DNA from: Terriglobus saanensis SP1PR4
GTDB taxonomy: Bacteria; Acidobacteriota; Terriglobia; Terriglobales; Acidobacteriaceae
DNA length: 64,000 nt
Reading direction: 5' to 3'
Assembly (NCBI RefSeq): GCF_000179915.2
Contig: NC_014963.1
Location: 3,286,001-3,350,000 of the forward strand
Position numbers and translations under genes: made by a program. Shown in pieces: positions 41,637 through 50,844 of this stretch. The notes under the pieces are model-generated. The model did not search any database. It was not told the DNA's origin and was given only the letters and a program-made list of their open reading frames with translations. Position 1 is the stretch's first letter, and the number at the start of each line of letters is the position of its first letter.

Positions 41637-43805
41637 ATGACTGTTGGCTCCACAGCATTCGTGAACGCGAACCATCTTGATTACATGACAGGAATCAGTC
41701 CATTGATTGACAGCAGAACTATATCGAGGCGAACATTCGCACGTACCCTTTCTTCTCTGCCGTTTGCGGCCTGCTTGCCATCCTTCGGACGCACAAGTTC
41801 GATGCCATATGACCGAGATAGGATACTTTCCTTTGTAGCCCGCCACCGCAAGCCCGAGGGCGGCTACGGATGGCTTTCCAGGACGAAAGCCCATATCACG
41901 CCAACCTTTGCTGCTGTCGGTTGTTATCGAATACTGCAGTCGCCCGTTCCCGAAACAGAGGTTTTAGCTGATTTCGTGCGTTCGCATTATCCGGTACCCG
42001 CAGGGCTTTCTCAACAGCCACTCTGGAGGATCGACTATGAACAAGCACAAATACTGAATTGGTTAGGCAAGACCATCGGACCAGACAAGCTTGCGATGTT
42101 GCAGGAACCGTTTGTCTATAACACCTATTTTGAAAAAAACGCCTATCCAACATTTCAGCATCAGGCCATGGCGCTGCGCTTGAGAAAAATGATCAGCGCA
42201 GACAAGAATCTCTCTTCAGCAGCGTGGCGAGACTACTTCAAACTGCGGAGAAGGACGAATGGCACATTCAACAACAGCGTAGCCGCTGATGGCTCCGATG
42301 GCCACATCGTCAATACGCTTTGGGGGATGGGAGCGCTGGAAGACCTCGGACAGCAGGTGCATCTTCCGGCTGACGGAATCGCCTGGATAAGGAGTTGCCA
42401 GTTAGAAACCGGAGGATTTATATGGTGTCCTTTTCCCGCGCTGGGTCGATGCGAGAACATGATCTACACATGGGCAGCAGTGTCCCTACTATCTCAGGCA
42501 AACTCTAAGCCGCGCGATACGGACGGCTGTATCCGGTGGATCAACGAACAGTTCACGGACGAAGGTGGTTTTCGAAGTTCGCCGCTGGCCAATCCAAACC
42601 TTACCGCAACCTACTACGCTCTTGACGCGTTACGAATACTTGGCGCTTCGGCATCGAAGAGAATTCGCCCGCAGTCTGCTCGCAGGAGCTCATCGTTACC
42701 TTCGACGCTCAAGGTTTATAGCGCCCAGATCGAGGCGCCGGGCAACGGTAGCCCGAGCGAAGCTGTCAGGCTGGCCCAGAGCTTGGACATTCATCTATGG
42801 ACAGCAAAGAACGCTTCGCACCAATGGATCGCAGAGGCGCAAAGGATCGCCAGCATGCATGGCTTCAGTATTCAATTCGCCCGCGGTGATGAGGAATACG
42901 GAACCTACACGAGCGTAAGCGGCTTCGGAACATATAGCCATCTGGACGACTTGGTCGCTCCAGGCGATGCACGGCTTGGACCATATCCTCCTCAAAAAGA
43001 CGTTCCATTGCCCTGGACCGAGTTTCGCGATACGCGTATCAAGGCTATCCGTGAAGACAAGGGACGTATGGTGTGGCAGTTCAATGAAAACGAGGAACTG
43101 ACACGCATTCTGCTGGACGAGGCATGCCATACAGGCGACTATGGCGCAATCAGCAGCTTTCATTTTGGGCTTGATGATTTTCTCGATTTCGAACCCTTCC
43201 TCATGGAGTGGGAAGGGCGCCTCGCAATGATTGGCCTGCAGGACTCTCACGGCGGAGAAAGCTGGTGGTGGACAAGCCAACTCGAAGGTTTCCGAACCCT
43301 CTATCTTGCTGAAGATCCCTCCTGGGAGAGCTTCCTCAAAGCAATCGATAACAAATGGGTCTTGTCCGTTCGAAGGGATGCATCCACGAACCACCAGATC
43401 GAATGGAGCGGCGCATTGTCCGAGGTTCGTCGGTTCATCGCCGACCGAGAGCAGGACTGGTCATGGTGGACCGGTAGCCACTCTGATCGACCGCTAGCCA
43501 TGCTGACAGTTCTTCGGCCGAACATGCCTTTTGAAATTGGCGCGCCAAAAGAGGGCCTGAGCATCCGTGTGCGTCTGCGCTTTGGCTTGGGCGATAGCCC
43601 GAACAAAGCGGTTCTATACGAACAGCAAAGCGAACTCGTATCCATGCACATCGACGATCGGGAGGTGCATCCGGAACAGGTCGTACTGACACATGATCGA
43701 TATCTCCTCTATAACGTGCGAGAACCCGAATCGAAAGTAGTCAGCGTAGTCGTCCGCGATCTTGCGAACGGCCGGACCGAGGCCCTTCATGCGGACCTTA
43801 GATAG
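41637..43805 (+). CDS. Tat-exported protein: terpene-cyclase/prenyltransferase-like fold joined to an unknown domain
   Basis: A 722-residue protein. The N-terminus has a twin-arginine signal (ISRRTFARTLSSLPFAACLPS, about 29-49). The true start may be the ATG at 41685. Residues about 55-345 form an alpha-alpha barrel with repeats typical of prenyltransferase/squalene-cyclase proteins: KPEGGYGWLSRTKAHITPTF, RTNGTFNNS, ETGGFIWCP and DEGGFRSSPLANPNLTATYYALDALRIL (ends shown). The DxDD-type acid motif of true triterpene cyclases is absent, so cyclase activity is doubtful. Residues about 375-640 form a second domain (SFHFGLDDFLDFEPFLMEW, LQDSHGGESWWW, FRTLYLAEDPSWE) reminiscent of the C-terminal part of PHP-fold CehA-like hydrolases. 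The tail is beta-rich. It stands between a TonB receptor and a metallo-beta-lactamase-fold gene. Confidence 0.7.
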   Translation: MTVGSTAFVNANHLDYMTGISPLIDSRTISRRTFARTLSSLPFAACLPSFGRTSSMPYDRDRILSFVARHRKPEGGYGWLSRTKAHITPTFAAVGCYRILQSPVPETEVLADFVRSHYPVPAGLSQQPLWRIDYEQAQILNWLGKTIGPDKLAMLQEPFVYNTYFEKNAYPTFQHQAMALRLRKMISADKNLSSAAWRDYFKLRRRTNGTFNNSVAADGSDGHIVNTLWGMGALEDLGQQVHLPADGIAWIRSCQLETGGFIWCPFPALGRCENMIYTWAAVSLLSQANSKPRDTDGCIRWINEQFTDEGGFRSSPLANPNLTATYYALDALRILGASASKRIRPQSARRSSSLPSTLKVYSAQIEAPGNGSPSEAVRLAQSLDIHLWTAKNASHQWIAEAQRIASMHGFSIQFARGDEEYGTYTSVSGFGTYSHLDDLVAPGDARLGPYPPQKDVPLPWTEFRDTRIKAIREDKGRMVWQFNENEELTRILLDEACHTGDYGAISSFHFGLDDFLDFEPFLMEWEGRLAMIGLQDSHGGESWWWTSQLEGFRTLYLAEDPSWESFLKAIDNKWVLSVRRDASTNHQIEWSGALSEVRRFIADREQDWSWWTGSHSDRPLAMLTVLRPNMPFEIGAPKEGLSIRVRLRFGLGDSPNKAVLYEQQSELVSMHIDDREVHPEQVVLTHDRYLLYNVREPESKVVSVVVRDLANGRTEALHADLR

Positions 43806-43865
43806 TACTTCTCGCAGCCTCGACACACTCTCAGAACAATCAGATACCACTGGAAAGGTGACTAC

Positions 43866-45200
43866 GTGCCTAATAATCTTCCCTTCATTTCACGTCGCGC
43901 TGCTCTGCGGGGCTTCGCCGCAGCGAGTTTCGGTTCTTTGCTGCCCACTGACAATCCCGCCCAAAACGTCTCGACCACATCGCAAGCGTCTCCAATCGTG
44001 ACAAAGCTGCAGCCTTGGAGGCCCGGCGCTTTGGATATTCATCACATCTCCACCGGCCGCGGCAATGTAGCGTTTGCTGTTTGTCCCGATGGGACGACGA
44101 TTTTAATTGACGCCGGCGCGCTGCAGGCCGCGCCCGACGGGGACAGCGATGAGAAATACCGGATCTCACATCTTCCTGATGCATCTCGCAGACCAGGGGA
44201 ATGGATCGCACGCTACATTTCGCGTCATATGCCATTTGGTCGTCAACCAGAGATCGATTATTTCATTCTGACCCACCTGCACTCCGATCACATGGGTGGA
44301 CTTGATCTTTTGACTCCAAGGCCAGCCATGTCTCGTCTGGGACCTTACCAACTAACTGGAGTCATGGATGTTCACGAACAAATCCCGATCAAAATAATTC
44401 TCGACCGGGCTTATCCCGACTACAACTATCCCGTCGAACTGAACGATCCTCATCAACTCAACTATCGGAAGTTCATATCTTCTTTCGCGAAAAGCGGCGG
44501 AACCGTGGAACGCTTTGTGCCCGGATCCTCAAGACAGATAGCACTTCGTCACTCAAGTCCAGGAACCTACCCTATGTTTACGGTGCAGAATTTAGCAGCC
44601 AACGGAAAAGTCTGGAATGGAAAAGATCATGATGCCGTCGACACATTTCCCTCGCTCAAGACTCTGGCCACATCGGATTATCCGACCGAAAATAAATGTT
44701 CCGTCGCTCTGCGGCTTTCTTATGGCGGATTCCGTTATTTTTCGGCCGGTGACATGGATCATGACGTCACCTACGGTCGGCAGCCGTGGGGCGATATTGA
44801 ATCAGCAGTTGCGAAAGCGGCAGGCCCCGTTGATGTGGCTGTGGCGAACCATCATGGCTATGTCAATGCCTGCGGAGCGAGTTGGGTTGGCTCTCTTCGC
44901 CCAAGGGCATTCATCGTGAGCGCGTGGGACTCGGCGCATCCCACCATTCCCTCTCTGGGGAACATGTTGAGCGAAGATCTCTATGCCGGGCCGCGTGATG
45001 TGTATTCGACAGCTCTGAAACCTGAAAACATCATCGCGACAAAACGTCTGAGAGAGATCCAGAGCGGAAATGGACATGTCGTAGTGCGCGTTCCCCCGAG
45101 CGGACGTTCCTTTGAGGTAGCCATCACAACGAACCTTGATGAAAGTGATGCCATGATCGCCAAGTTCGGACCATACGAAACAAAATTGCAAGGCAAGTAG
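43866..45200 (+). CDS. Tat-exported metallo-beta-lactamase-fold hydrolase
   Basis: A 444-residue protein beginning at GTG with a twin-arginine signal (FISRRAALRGFAAASFGSLL). The zinc-binding motif THLHSDHMGG (HxHxDH) stands at about residue 138; further ligands are plausible in FSAGDMDHD (about 296-304) and ANHHGYVNA (about 330). The overall pattern, with GRGNVAFAVCPDGTTILIDAG at the N-terminus of the domain, is like the ComEC C-terminal or MBL-fold nucleotidyl hydrolases. It starts 60 bases after the preceding gene and GAAAGG stands before it, so it likely belongs to the same operon. Substrate unknown. Confidence 0.85.
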   Translation: MPNNLPFISRRAALRGFAAASFGSLLPTDNPAQNVSTTSQASPIVTKLQPWRPGALDIHHISTGRGNVAFAVCPDGTTILIDAGALQAAPDGDSDEKYRISHLPDASRRPGEWIARYISRHMPFGRQPEIDYFILTHLHSDHMGGLDLLTPRPAMSRLGPYQLTGVMDVHEQIPIKIILDRAYPDYNYPVELNDPHQLNYRKFISSFAKSGGTVERFVPGSSRQIALRHSSPGTYPMFTVQNLAANGKVWNGKDHDAVDTFPSLKTLATSDYPTENKCSVALRLSYGGFRYFSAGDMDHDVTYGRQPWGDIESAVAKAAGPVDVAVANHHGYVNACGASWVGSLRPRAFIVSAWDSAHPTIPSLGNMLSEDLYAGPRDVYSTALKPENIIATKRLREIQSGNGHVVVRVPPSGRSFEVAITTNLDESDAMIAKFGPYETKLQGK

Positions 45201-45409
45201 TTCGAAGCGGATTGGTGGTTGTTGGACGTTCTCGAGGATCTTGATTCATGCCCGTAGGTCATTCTGGTGTTTGCCTAAGACCTTGATAGCATCGCTTTGG
45301 GTTCGGACTTTCTCCGCTTGAAGACGCCTTGGGTGCGATAGCGGTATGTCCTCCTCGAATCGGGGGGAGCAAATGAGGTACAAACCGGCACCAGCCATTT
45401 TGGAGCATG

Positions 45410-45433
45410 AAAAAGCCTCTCGGGCTGAGAGGC
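45410..45433 (-). terminator. Intrinsic terminator of the tRNA-Leu transcript
   Basis: On the minus strand the arms GCCTCTC and GAGAGGC flank a five-base loop and are followed by TTTTT. It lies 39 bp after the tRNA-Leu 3' end. The stretch 45201-45409 contains no gene I can see. Confidence 0.75.
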
Positions 45434-45472
45434 GTTGGTCATTGTAACCTATTCATTTTATGTAGCTTATCA

Positions 45473-45559
45473 TGGTGCCGGGAGGGGGGGTCGAACCCCC
45501 ACGAGGTTGCCCTCGGCGGATTTTGAGTCCGCTGCGTCTGCCAGTTCCGCCATCCCGGC
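45473..45559 (-). tRNA. tRNA-Leu (anticodon CAA)
   Basis: An 87-base type II tRNA including encoded CCA. The acceptor stem GCCGGGA/TCCCGGC, anticodon stem GCGGA/TCCGC around the loop CTCAAAA, a long variable arm (CGAGGGCAACCTCG) and the T-arm with GGTTCGACCC are all present. The anticodon CAA reads UUG codons. It lies upstream of the terminator at 45410. Confidence 0.96.
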
Positions 45560-45672
45560 TTGCCTTTGCTTGCGGCCTGCGACCTAAAACCGCGAAGCCA
45601 CGTTTTGCGTTGCAGACTCAAGTCTCGCACAGTGATTTTTCATGAGCAAGTCGCCACTCCGCACGCCTGTTT

Positions 45673-46653
45673 CTAGAGCCAGCCCTTCACTCGAAAATAG
45701 AGGTATGGGCCGATGGCAGAGACCACCATTAGGGCAAGGGCGTAATAGTAGCCGTGCTGCCACTGCAACTCCGGCATGTGGGCAAAGTTCATTCCGTAAA
45801 TTGAACCGATCAACGTCGGAGGGAGAAAAACCACCGAGGCCACAGTCAGCGTCTTCATCACAGCATTTTGCTGAATACTGATCAATCCAAGGTTGGAGTC
45901 CAGCAGAAATTGAATCTGCGCTGTAAGAAACGTGGCGTGATCGAGCAGCGAATGCACATCTCGTTGCAGGGTCTTGAGGCGGCTCCGCAAATCGGCATCC
46001 AGTCCCTCAAGCTGCAAAAAAGGTACAGCCCTGCCGACGGAGTGCAGGCTCTCCCGCACCCTTGTGGACAGATCTCCGCTCGCACCAATCAACTTCAGCA
46101 CGCCGCCCAAGTCGGCAGTTGCAATGGACTGCATCGAGTTCGAATTCTGAGAGAAAATCTTCTGCGAGATCGGATCCAGCGAGTCGCCCACTTCCTCGAG
46201 GAGGTCCGCATCACGATCCACAATGGTCTCGGCAAAACAAAGAAACAACGAGAGCGCAGTTGGAACATGCGACTCGGGTTTGGCTACGCGCTCTACAAAA
46301 TTCCGAAAAGACGTTGGTTCCGCATAGCGCACGGTGATCATCTTTTGCCCGGTGAGGATAGTCGTGATCGAAGTCAGCATTGGGGAAAAGCCCTTCAGAC
46401 GCGTCACCACACGCAGGGTAACGAACGTCGAACCATCCTCGCGGTAGAGCTGGCTGCTGCTCTCCACCTCACGCATCTCATCTCGCGTTGGGATATTCAC
46501 GCGCAGGAGCGTCTCTACGAGCTCCTCTTGCTCTGGTGTTGGCTCGAAGAGATCGATCCAAAGTGCGCGGTCAATAGAAGATTCATCCACAGATGTGGAG
46601 GCGGTGAGAGGACCCCCATGAGAAAGTTCACTCGCAAGATAAGCAGTTAGCAT
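45673..46653 (-). CDS. corA: CorA-family magnesium/cobalt channel
   Basis: A 326-residue inner-membrane divalent-cation channel. The cytoplasmic N-terminal part (to about 260) has the CorA alpha/beta and long stalk helix with LLDHATFLTAQIQFLLDSNLGLISIQQN. Two membrane helices near the C-terminus follow; the pore motif YGMN sits at the end of the first (VVFLPPTLIGSIYGMNF). The loop that follows is NFAHMPELQWQHGYYY. The protein ends on the basic KGWL. Homopentamer expected. It is the last gene of a two-gene block with the queuosine-precursor transporter, which starts just upstream with 20 bases between. Confidence 0.95.
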   Translation of the reverse strand: MLTAYLASELSHGGPLTASTSVDESSIDRALWIDLFEPTPEQEELVETLLRVNIPTRDEMREVESSSQLYREDGSTFVTLRVVTRLKGFSPMLTSITTILTGQKMITVRYAEPTSFRNFVERVAKPESHVPTALSLFLCFAETIVDRDADLLEEVGDSLDPISQKIFSQNSNSMQSIATADLGGVLKLIGASGDLSTRVRESLHSVGRAVPFLQLEGLDADLRSRLKTLQRDVHSLLDHATFLTAQIQFLLDSNLGLISIQQNAVMKTLTVASVVFLPPTLIGSIYGMNFAHMPELQWQHGYYYALALMVVSAIGPYLYFRVKGWL

Positions 46654-46673
46654 CGTTGCCTAAGGATATCGCG

Positions 46674-47366
46674 CTAATCCTGCATCTCGGCCTTGTTTGC
46701 TCCAAAGCGGAAGGGATTGAAGCTCGTATGCGTATCGAATACGTCTGCATGCTCAGCCTTTTTTAGCCAATAAATCACTAGATAGGTCAGCGGAGTCGCC
46801 AGCACTTCATAGCCAACTTTCAGTAGGTATCCCGTCCCGATCATCGCTCCAATCGTGCGCCACGGAAGAGTGCCGCCGAAAGTCAATGTGATGACGATCG
46901 CGGTATCAATAGCCTGCCCCACGACCGTTGACCCAACGGTCCGTGTCCACAGCCATCGCCCACGGGTCACGAGCTTCAATTTGGCCATTGTGTAGGAGTT
47001 TGCAAACTCTCCTGCCCAGAATGCCGTCAGACTTGCCGCAAGAATACGTGGGATGAAACCGAACACGGTCGCAAACGCCTGTTGATTGTGCCATCCCGGA
47101 TCGGCCGGAAGGGCAATGGTCACCGTCGCCGCGGCATACAGGAGCGCGGTTCCGAAGAAGCCCAGCCAGATCGCTCGCCGGGATGCGGCGTACCCGTAAA
47201 TCTCCGTAAAGATATCGCCGAAGATGTACGTCACTGGAAAGAGCAGGATGGCTCCACTGACCGCGAACGGTCCAATGCGGCATACCTTCTGCGCCAACAG
47301 GTTGGACACCAGCAAAATCACCACAAATGCCGTTGTTAAAGCATCAAGATAACGATATCTCTGCAT
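46674..47366 (-). CDS. yhhQ: Queuosine precursor transporter, YhhQ family
   Basis: A 230-residue inner-membrane protein with about six helices. Motifs of the VUT (YhhQ/DUF165) family are clear: FPVTYIFGDIFTEIYGYAASRRAIWLGF (ends FPVTYIFGDIFTEIYG and ASRRAIWLGF), WAGEFANSYTMAKLKLVTRGRWLWTRTVGST (ends shown) and QAIDTAIVITLTFGG. The family takes up 7-deazaguanine precursors (preQ0/preQ1) for tRNA queuosine. Its place next to tRNA genes and CorA is probably coincidence; both adjacent tRNAs (Leu, Glu) are not queuosine-modified types. Confidence 0.93.
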   Translation of the reverse strand: MQRYRYLDALTTAFVVILLVSNLLAQKVCRIGPFAVSGAILLFPVTYIFGDIFTEIYGYAASRRAIWLGFFGTALLYAAATVTIALPADPGWHNQQAFATVFGFIPRILAASLTAFWAGEFANSYTMAKLKLVTRGRWLWTRTVGSTVVGQAIDTAIVITLTFGGTLPWRTIGAMIGTGYLLKVGYEVLATPLTYLVIYWLKKAEHADVFDTHTSFNPFRFGANKAEMQD

Positions 47367-47475
47367 GGGGAAAGACTAGCGCAAGCTGCCTCCACTTTGA
47401 CACAACCCTCAGGTATTGATAGCGTTGGAGATGGCTTGAGAGCACAAACACCAGTTTGCTTTCGCCCACCAAAGC

Positions 47476-47551
47476 GTCCCCGTCGTCCAGAGGCCCAGGA
47501 CACCGCCCTTTCACGGCGGTAACACGGGTTCGAATCCCGTCGGGGACGCCA
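47476..47551 (+). tRNA. tRNA-Glu (anticodon TTC)
   Basis: A 76-base tRNA including encoded CCA. The acceptor stem GTCCCCG pairs with CGGGGAC; the anticodon stem CCGCC/GGCGG frames the loop CTTTCAC with anticodon TTC; the T-arm reads GGTTCGAATCCC. The 110 bases between it and the divergent transporter gene hold its promoter. Confidence 0.96.
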
Positions 47552-47600
47552 AATATTTTCAACAACTTCCCGCTTTCGAGCTTCAAAGATGTGGGTGAAG

Positions 47601-49169
47601 TCAATAAAGATTTCCGCCTTGGATATGTGGTGTTTCTTTGCTCAATCTCCAGAGTCCCTCTGGAGATTGAGCAGGGCCCAGGAAGAACGTTTGCTCCAAG
47701 CAGTAGTGTGCATGGATATAGTCACGGAATGGACCGGCATGGTCATGCGGGGTCGTGGGAATATCGGGACCCAGGACCACGTATTTCGCAGGGTGCTTTT
47801 GCAAAGCATCGAGAATGAGTTTTACATCCTGGACCGAGGTGAAATCGTCATTGTTCACAAACTCGGCGTGCGTCGGGTTCTCCAGTCCCAGATAAAGGGT
47901 CATGGCACTCTGGTTGAACACAATGTCACCAGGGGAGGTCCGCTGCAGGAGCCAACCCATCTCCTGCCATTGTCCCTTATCCGTAAAGGTGATCTTTCCT
48001 GTGGGCAGCAAAAGTGGGCGGTGCCATTGCATCTGACGATGAATCGGCAGCCAAATCATGGATGCCACGGAAACGCACCATAACGTGTAGCGTGCAAGCT
48101 TACGTACTTCTCCTGGTTGATAGATCATCACGACGCAAAGAAGAAGGGCGGGCGGGGCAACCGTGCAGAGACGGAAGAACGTTGGACCTGAACTGACCGC
48201 GAGACAAAGATCGAGCCCCACGAGGTTGAGCAGCACCAACTGCTTTCGCTGGTCCTGCGTCGGTCCATCTTTTATCTTGCTCAAATCACGCAGACTTAGA
48301 AAGTAGACATAAGGAACCAGAGAATAGATCACCAAAAAAGGAATCCACCGAACCAAATCCCCAGCACCATGGAGGCGCGGCAACTGATGAAGATAGGTTC
48401 TGGGTGAATTGACGGTTCCGGAGAGGCCCGTCAGTGGAAAGATCAAGAGATCGTATACAAGGCGACGGGTTCCTGCCTCGTATGCGTAATAGCCAAGCAC
48501 ACTCGTGCATAGACAGATAAAAGGCAGAAGCAACAGACCGATCTGCTTCCAAAAGCGGACCGTTCCATTGCCCCGCAGGAACACTAAGAAAGCAATGAAT
48601 GCCAGAAGAGCAAGCGCCCCCTGGACCTGTGTAAACAGCGTTGCTATGCCGCAAAGTCCCCCTGCGACGACGATGCGCCATGATTCCTGTCCTGGCATGA
48701 GCACAGCAACAGCCGACAGTGCGGCCAGTGTGCCCCACCAGTGATGCGTGACATCCATAGCGCTACTGAGATCGAAGGCCAGAAAAAGCAGCATCGGCAA
48801 AAAAACAGCGGCACCCCGCAGAATCCGCCGCGCGATCGATGTGATGACGAGACAAAGGGATGTGCCAAGCACAATGTGCCAGGCTTCCATGACCCAGCCA
48901 CGCACACCAAACAACCTGAAACCCAATGCATAAAGGAGTTCGGTGCCCGGAGTTACAAGCTCGAAGAAGTCCCTATAAATAACCTGTCCATGAAGAATGC
49001 GGAGGGCACGGGAGAAGAAAAGAATTTCGTCTCCATTCACTGCAAACGGTACTATCGGAACGCGAAATGTCCTGAGATACAAGAAAAGGAGAGCAATGCC
49101 GAATGCCAGCAGGTTTGTTCGAGTTGCGTTCGGCAGATCCTTTTCAAATTCCACTTTCAACGTGCTCAC
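47601..49169 (-). CDS. Polytopic membrane protein, GT-C glycosyltransferase-like
   Basis: A 522-residue protein with about ten to twelve hydrophobic segments. The first periplasmic loop carries GDEILFFSRALRILHGQVIYRDFFE (shown by ends GDEILFFSRA and GQVIYRDFFE), the position and acidic character expected of the catalytic DD/DE motif of GT-C (PMT/ArnT-like) glycosyltransferases. The C-terminal 130 residues are soluble and probably periplasmic (FTDKGQWQEMGWLLQ, DALQKHPAKYVVLGPD). It has no glycosylation operon around it; the nearest sugar genes (rfbD, manC) are 4 kb away on the same strand. Assignment to GT-C is inference from topology. The 3' end of the gene contains a perfect inverted repeat (47639-47673). 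Codons fit the neighbours. Confidence 0.7.
   Translation of the reverse strand: MSTLKVEFEKDLPNATRTNLLAFGIALLFLYLRTFRVPIVPFAVNGDEILFFSRALRILHGQVIYRDFFELVTPGTELLYALGFRLFGVRGWVMEAWHIVLGTSLCLVITSIARRILRGAAVFLPMLLFLAFDLSSAMDVTHHWWGTLAALSAVAVLMPGQESWRIVVAGGLCGIATLFTQVQGALALLAFIAFLVFLRGNGTVRFWKQIGLLLLPFICLCTSVLGYYAYEAGTRRLVYDLLIFPLTGLSGTVNSPRTYLHQLPRLHGAGDLVRWIPFLVIYSLVPYVYFLSLRDLSKIKDGPTQDQRKQLVLLNLVGLDLCLAVSSGPTFFRLCTVAPPALLLCVVMIYQPGEVRKLARYTLWCVSVASMIWLPIHRQMQWHRPLLLPTGKITFTDKGQWQEMGWLLQRTSPGDIVFNQSAMTLYLGLENPTHAEFVNNDDFTSVQDVKLILDALQKHPAKYVVLGPDIPTTPHDHAGPFRDYIHAHYCLEQTFFLGPAQSPEGLWRLSKETPHIQGGNLY
47639..47673. repeat. Perfect 15-bp inverted repeat with 5-bp spacer
   Basis: TGCTCAATCTCCAGA and TCTGGAGATTGAGCA flank GTCCC. 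It lies in the last 25 codons of the membrane-protein gene (coding for SPEGLWRLS), so both coding and folding are served. No T-run follows on either strand. Confidence 0.85.
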
Positions 49170-49380
49170 AGCATCGTCTCAGCTTTCACGATGGATCTAA
49201 CGAATGTTCACGCAGCGATCAAGCTGAGTCGCAAGACATACAAGTGTGGATGCGACTTTCTCTCTCTACTACCCTGCGGCAAATTTAGTGCACAAGTGCA
49301 ACAGATGTGTCTTTGGCTTGTAAGAAAACTGTCACTTCTTCGGCTGGCCGCCTCTTTGTTCAAGAAGCACTTGGTCCCCG

Positions 49381-50844
49381 TTAGGTCCGAGAGTACTGCG
49401 ACTCTGCGGATGCCTGGTAACTGACCTCAAGTTGAGGCGTATCCAAGCGCTCATTCATGCGATGTTTCGAATGTAGACTCGCCTCCAGGATGCCCGTAGT
49501 CAACAACGCGCGATGGATAGAATAAGGCGCACTGCGTGTCTGATACATCTGCTCGATCTTCGCCGCGAGACATGCAGAATGCGTCTCGTTCGGCGCTGGC
49601 GTCATAAAGAATTGGGTTGAGACAATACCGTGGCCCGTCACTCTCGCTGCGATGTTGAAGTCTCGAATCGCTCCGTTTAGCAAGAGCAGCGTGCCGCATG
49701 TGCCATCGGTGTATTCGATGCGGACTGCGGCGGGATCCTTGACGAGCTGCGGCAACAGACCGGGAGCGGTTAGATCCTGCGTACGACCGTCCAGCCAGGT
49801 CAGCCCCAGTGGTGTATCGCTACGTGAAAGCGCAGAGCTCAGCAGATCCTTCGACCAACGGCCTGCATCTCCTGCTGCCCATACATCGTCGCCTTCGAAC
49901 AGTTGCACAGCCTTCACGCCTGTCTCGCCCCCCTTGCGCCGCTCCAGCATGCACTGCATCGCTTCAAGCGCGTCAAAGCCCGTGCCCTGCAAGCTGCCGA
50001 CGCCCACCATTACAGCCTCCTGCACCTTGGCTCCGAATGGGATATCCGTATCCGGCAGACGCCACGTTACCGGCATGGAAGCACCCGCGAGCAGCGGAAA
50101 CTTGAGACGTTCTGCGGTCTTCACCATGCTCTGCGCTTCGGCGTAGCTGAAGGAGAGCTGCCTGTGGTTGAAGTAAGGAACCGCATGTCCGTCCGTCTCA
50201 AAAACCTGGGCACATTGCTGGAAGAAATCGTAGTTCGGCAGCAGGATCTCTCCCCTGTCGTTGCGCGGATACTCGTCATCCTCGATGACCGTCAACACAG
50301 CGTCGACGGCAAGGAGGTTTCCGCCACAGCGCAGAGCCTCAGGAATATTACGACAGAGGCGGAAATCAAACTGCTTGGCGCGCGCTTCGCTCAGATCACT
50401 CATCGGTCCAAGCTCTTCCAGGGGCGTGACAGGCGGCGGTGGCGGAGTAGCAGCTGGTGCGCGTTTCTCACCCACGCGACGCTGGTCCTCGTGGAGTGCA
50501 GGAACCCCCGGCGTAGGGCGGAGCCACGCGGCTTTTAAATTGCCGGACATCGCCTTCTGAAACTCGTTCGGTCCCTCTTCCGCTTTGCGAATTCGCTGAT
50601 CCACATAGAGCGAGACGACCTTTATCTCCGGCATGTGCCACTCGCCCTCGTGCGGATAACCCACCATGAAACGGTCTGCGATGGTCTGCAAAGCGGAACC
50701 CTCACGATAGACGCTGCCAAGGATCGCCAGCCGCAGCGGTCCATTACCAGTCGCCTGGCCGAAGGCGGAGCGCAGCAGTGGACCATTTGCCAACAGAGCA
50801 GACGAGAGGGCGGAATAACCTACAAAACGGCGGCGGGTCAGCAT
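49381..50844 (-). CDS. Tat-exported protein of unknown function, paralogue of the next gene upstream
   Basis: A 487-residue protein with a twin-arginine signal (MLTRRRFVGYSALSSALLANG). The mature part starts with a beta-alpha pattern like a Rossmann-type fold (RLAILGSVYREGSALQTIADRF, MPEIKVVSLYVDQ, LLAVDAVLTVIEDDEYPRNDRG), which suggests a remote tie to Gfo/Idh-type proteins. A long insertion containing a Pro-rich run (PAATPPPPPVTPLEEL) lies near residue 135. It aligns with the product of 50844-52052 over most of its length (AVPYFNxxxLS, MLERRKGGETGVK, LLLLNGAIRDF, RALLTTGILEA). The ATG overlaps the upstream stop by one base, so the two are coupled. No known catalytic motif; function unknown. 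Confidence 0.7.
   Translation of the reverse strand: MLTRRRFVGYSALSSALLANGPLLRSAFGQATGNGPLRLAILGSVYREGSALQTIADRFMVGYPHEGEWHMPEIKVVSLYVDQRIRKAEEGPNEFQKAMSGNLKAAWLRPTPGVPALHEDQRRVGEKRAPAATPPPPPVTPLEELGPMSDLSEARAKQFDFRLCRNIPEALRCGGNLLAVDAVLTVIEDDEYPRNDRGEILLPNYDFFQQCAQVFETDGHAVPYFNHRQLSFSYAEAQSMVKTAERLKFPLLAGASMPVTWRLPDTDIPFGAKVQEAVMVGVGSLQGTGFDALEAMQCMLERRKGGETGVKAVQLFEGDDVWAAGDAGRWSKDLLSSALSRSDTPLGLTWLDGRTQDLTAPGLLPQLVKDPAAVRIEYTDGTCGTLLLLNGAIRDFNIAARVTGHGIVSTQFFMTPAPNETHSACLAAKIEQMYQTRSAPYSIHRALLTTGILEASLHSKHRMNERLDTPQLEVSYQASAESQYSRT

Noticed and set aside
41637-43805. Squalene-hopene cyclase as function for the barrel protein
   Set aside because: The DxDD acid motif is absent and the protein is Tat-exported and fused to another domain; only the fold resemblance is kept.
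45868-46650. Long plus-strand frames across corA and similar long shadows opposite manC, GH28 and the TonB receptors
   Set aside because: They lie antisense to genes with clear family motifs and their composition is that of mirrored codons.
47639-47673. The inverted repeat as an intrinsic terminator
   Set aside because: No T-run follows on either strand and the stop codon of the gene lies beyond it.
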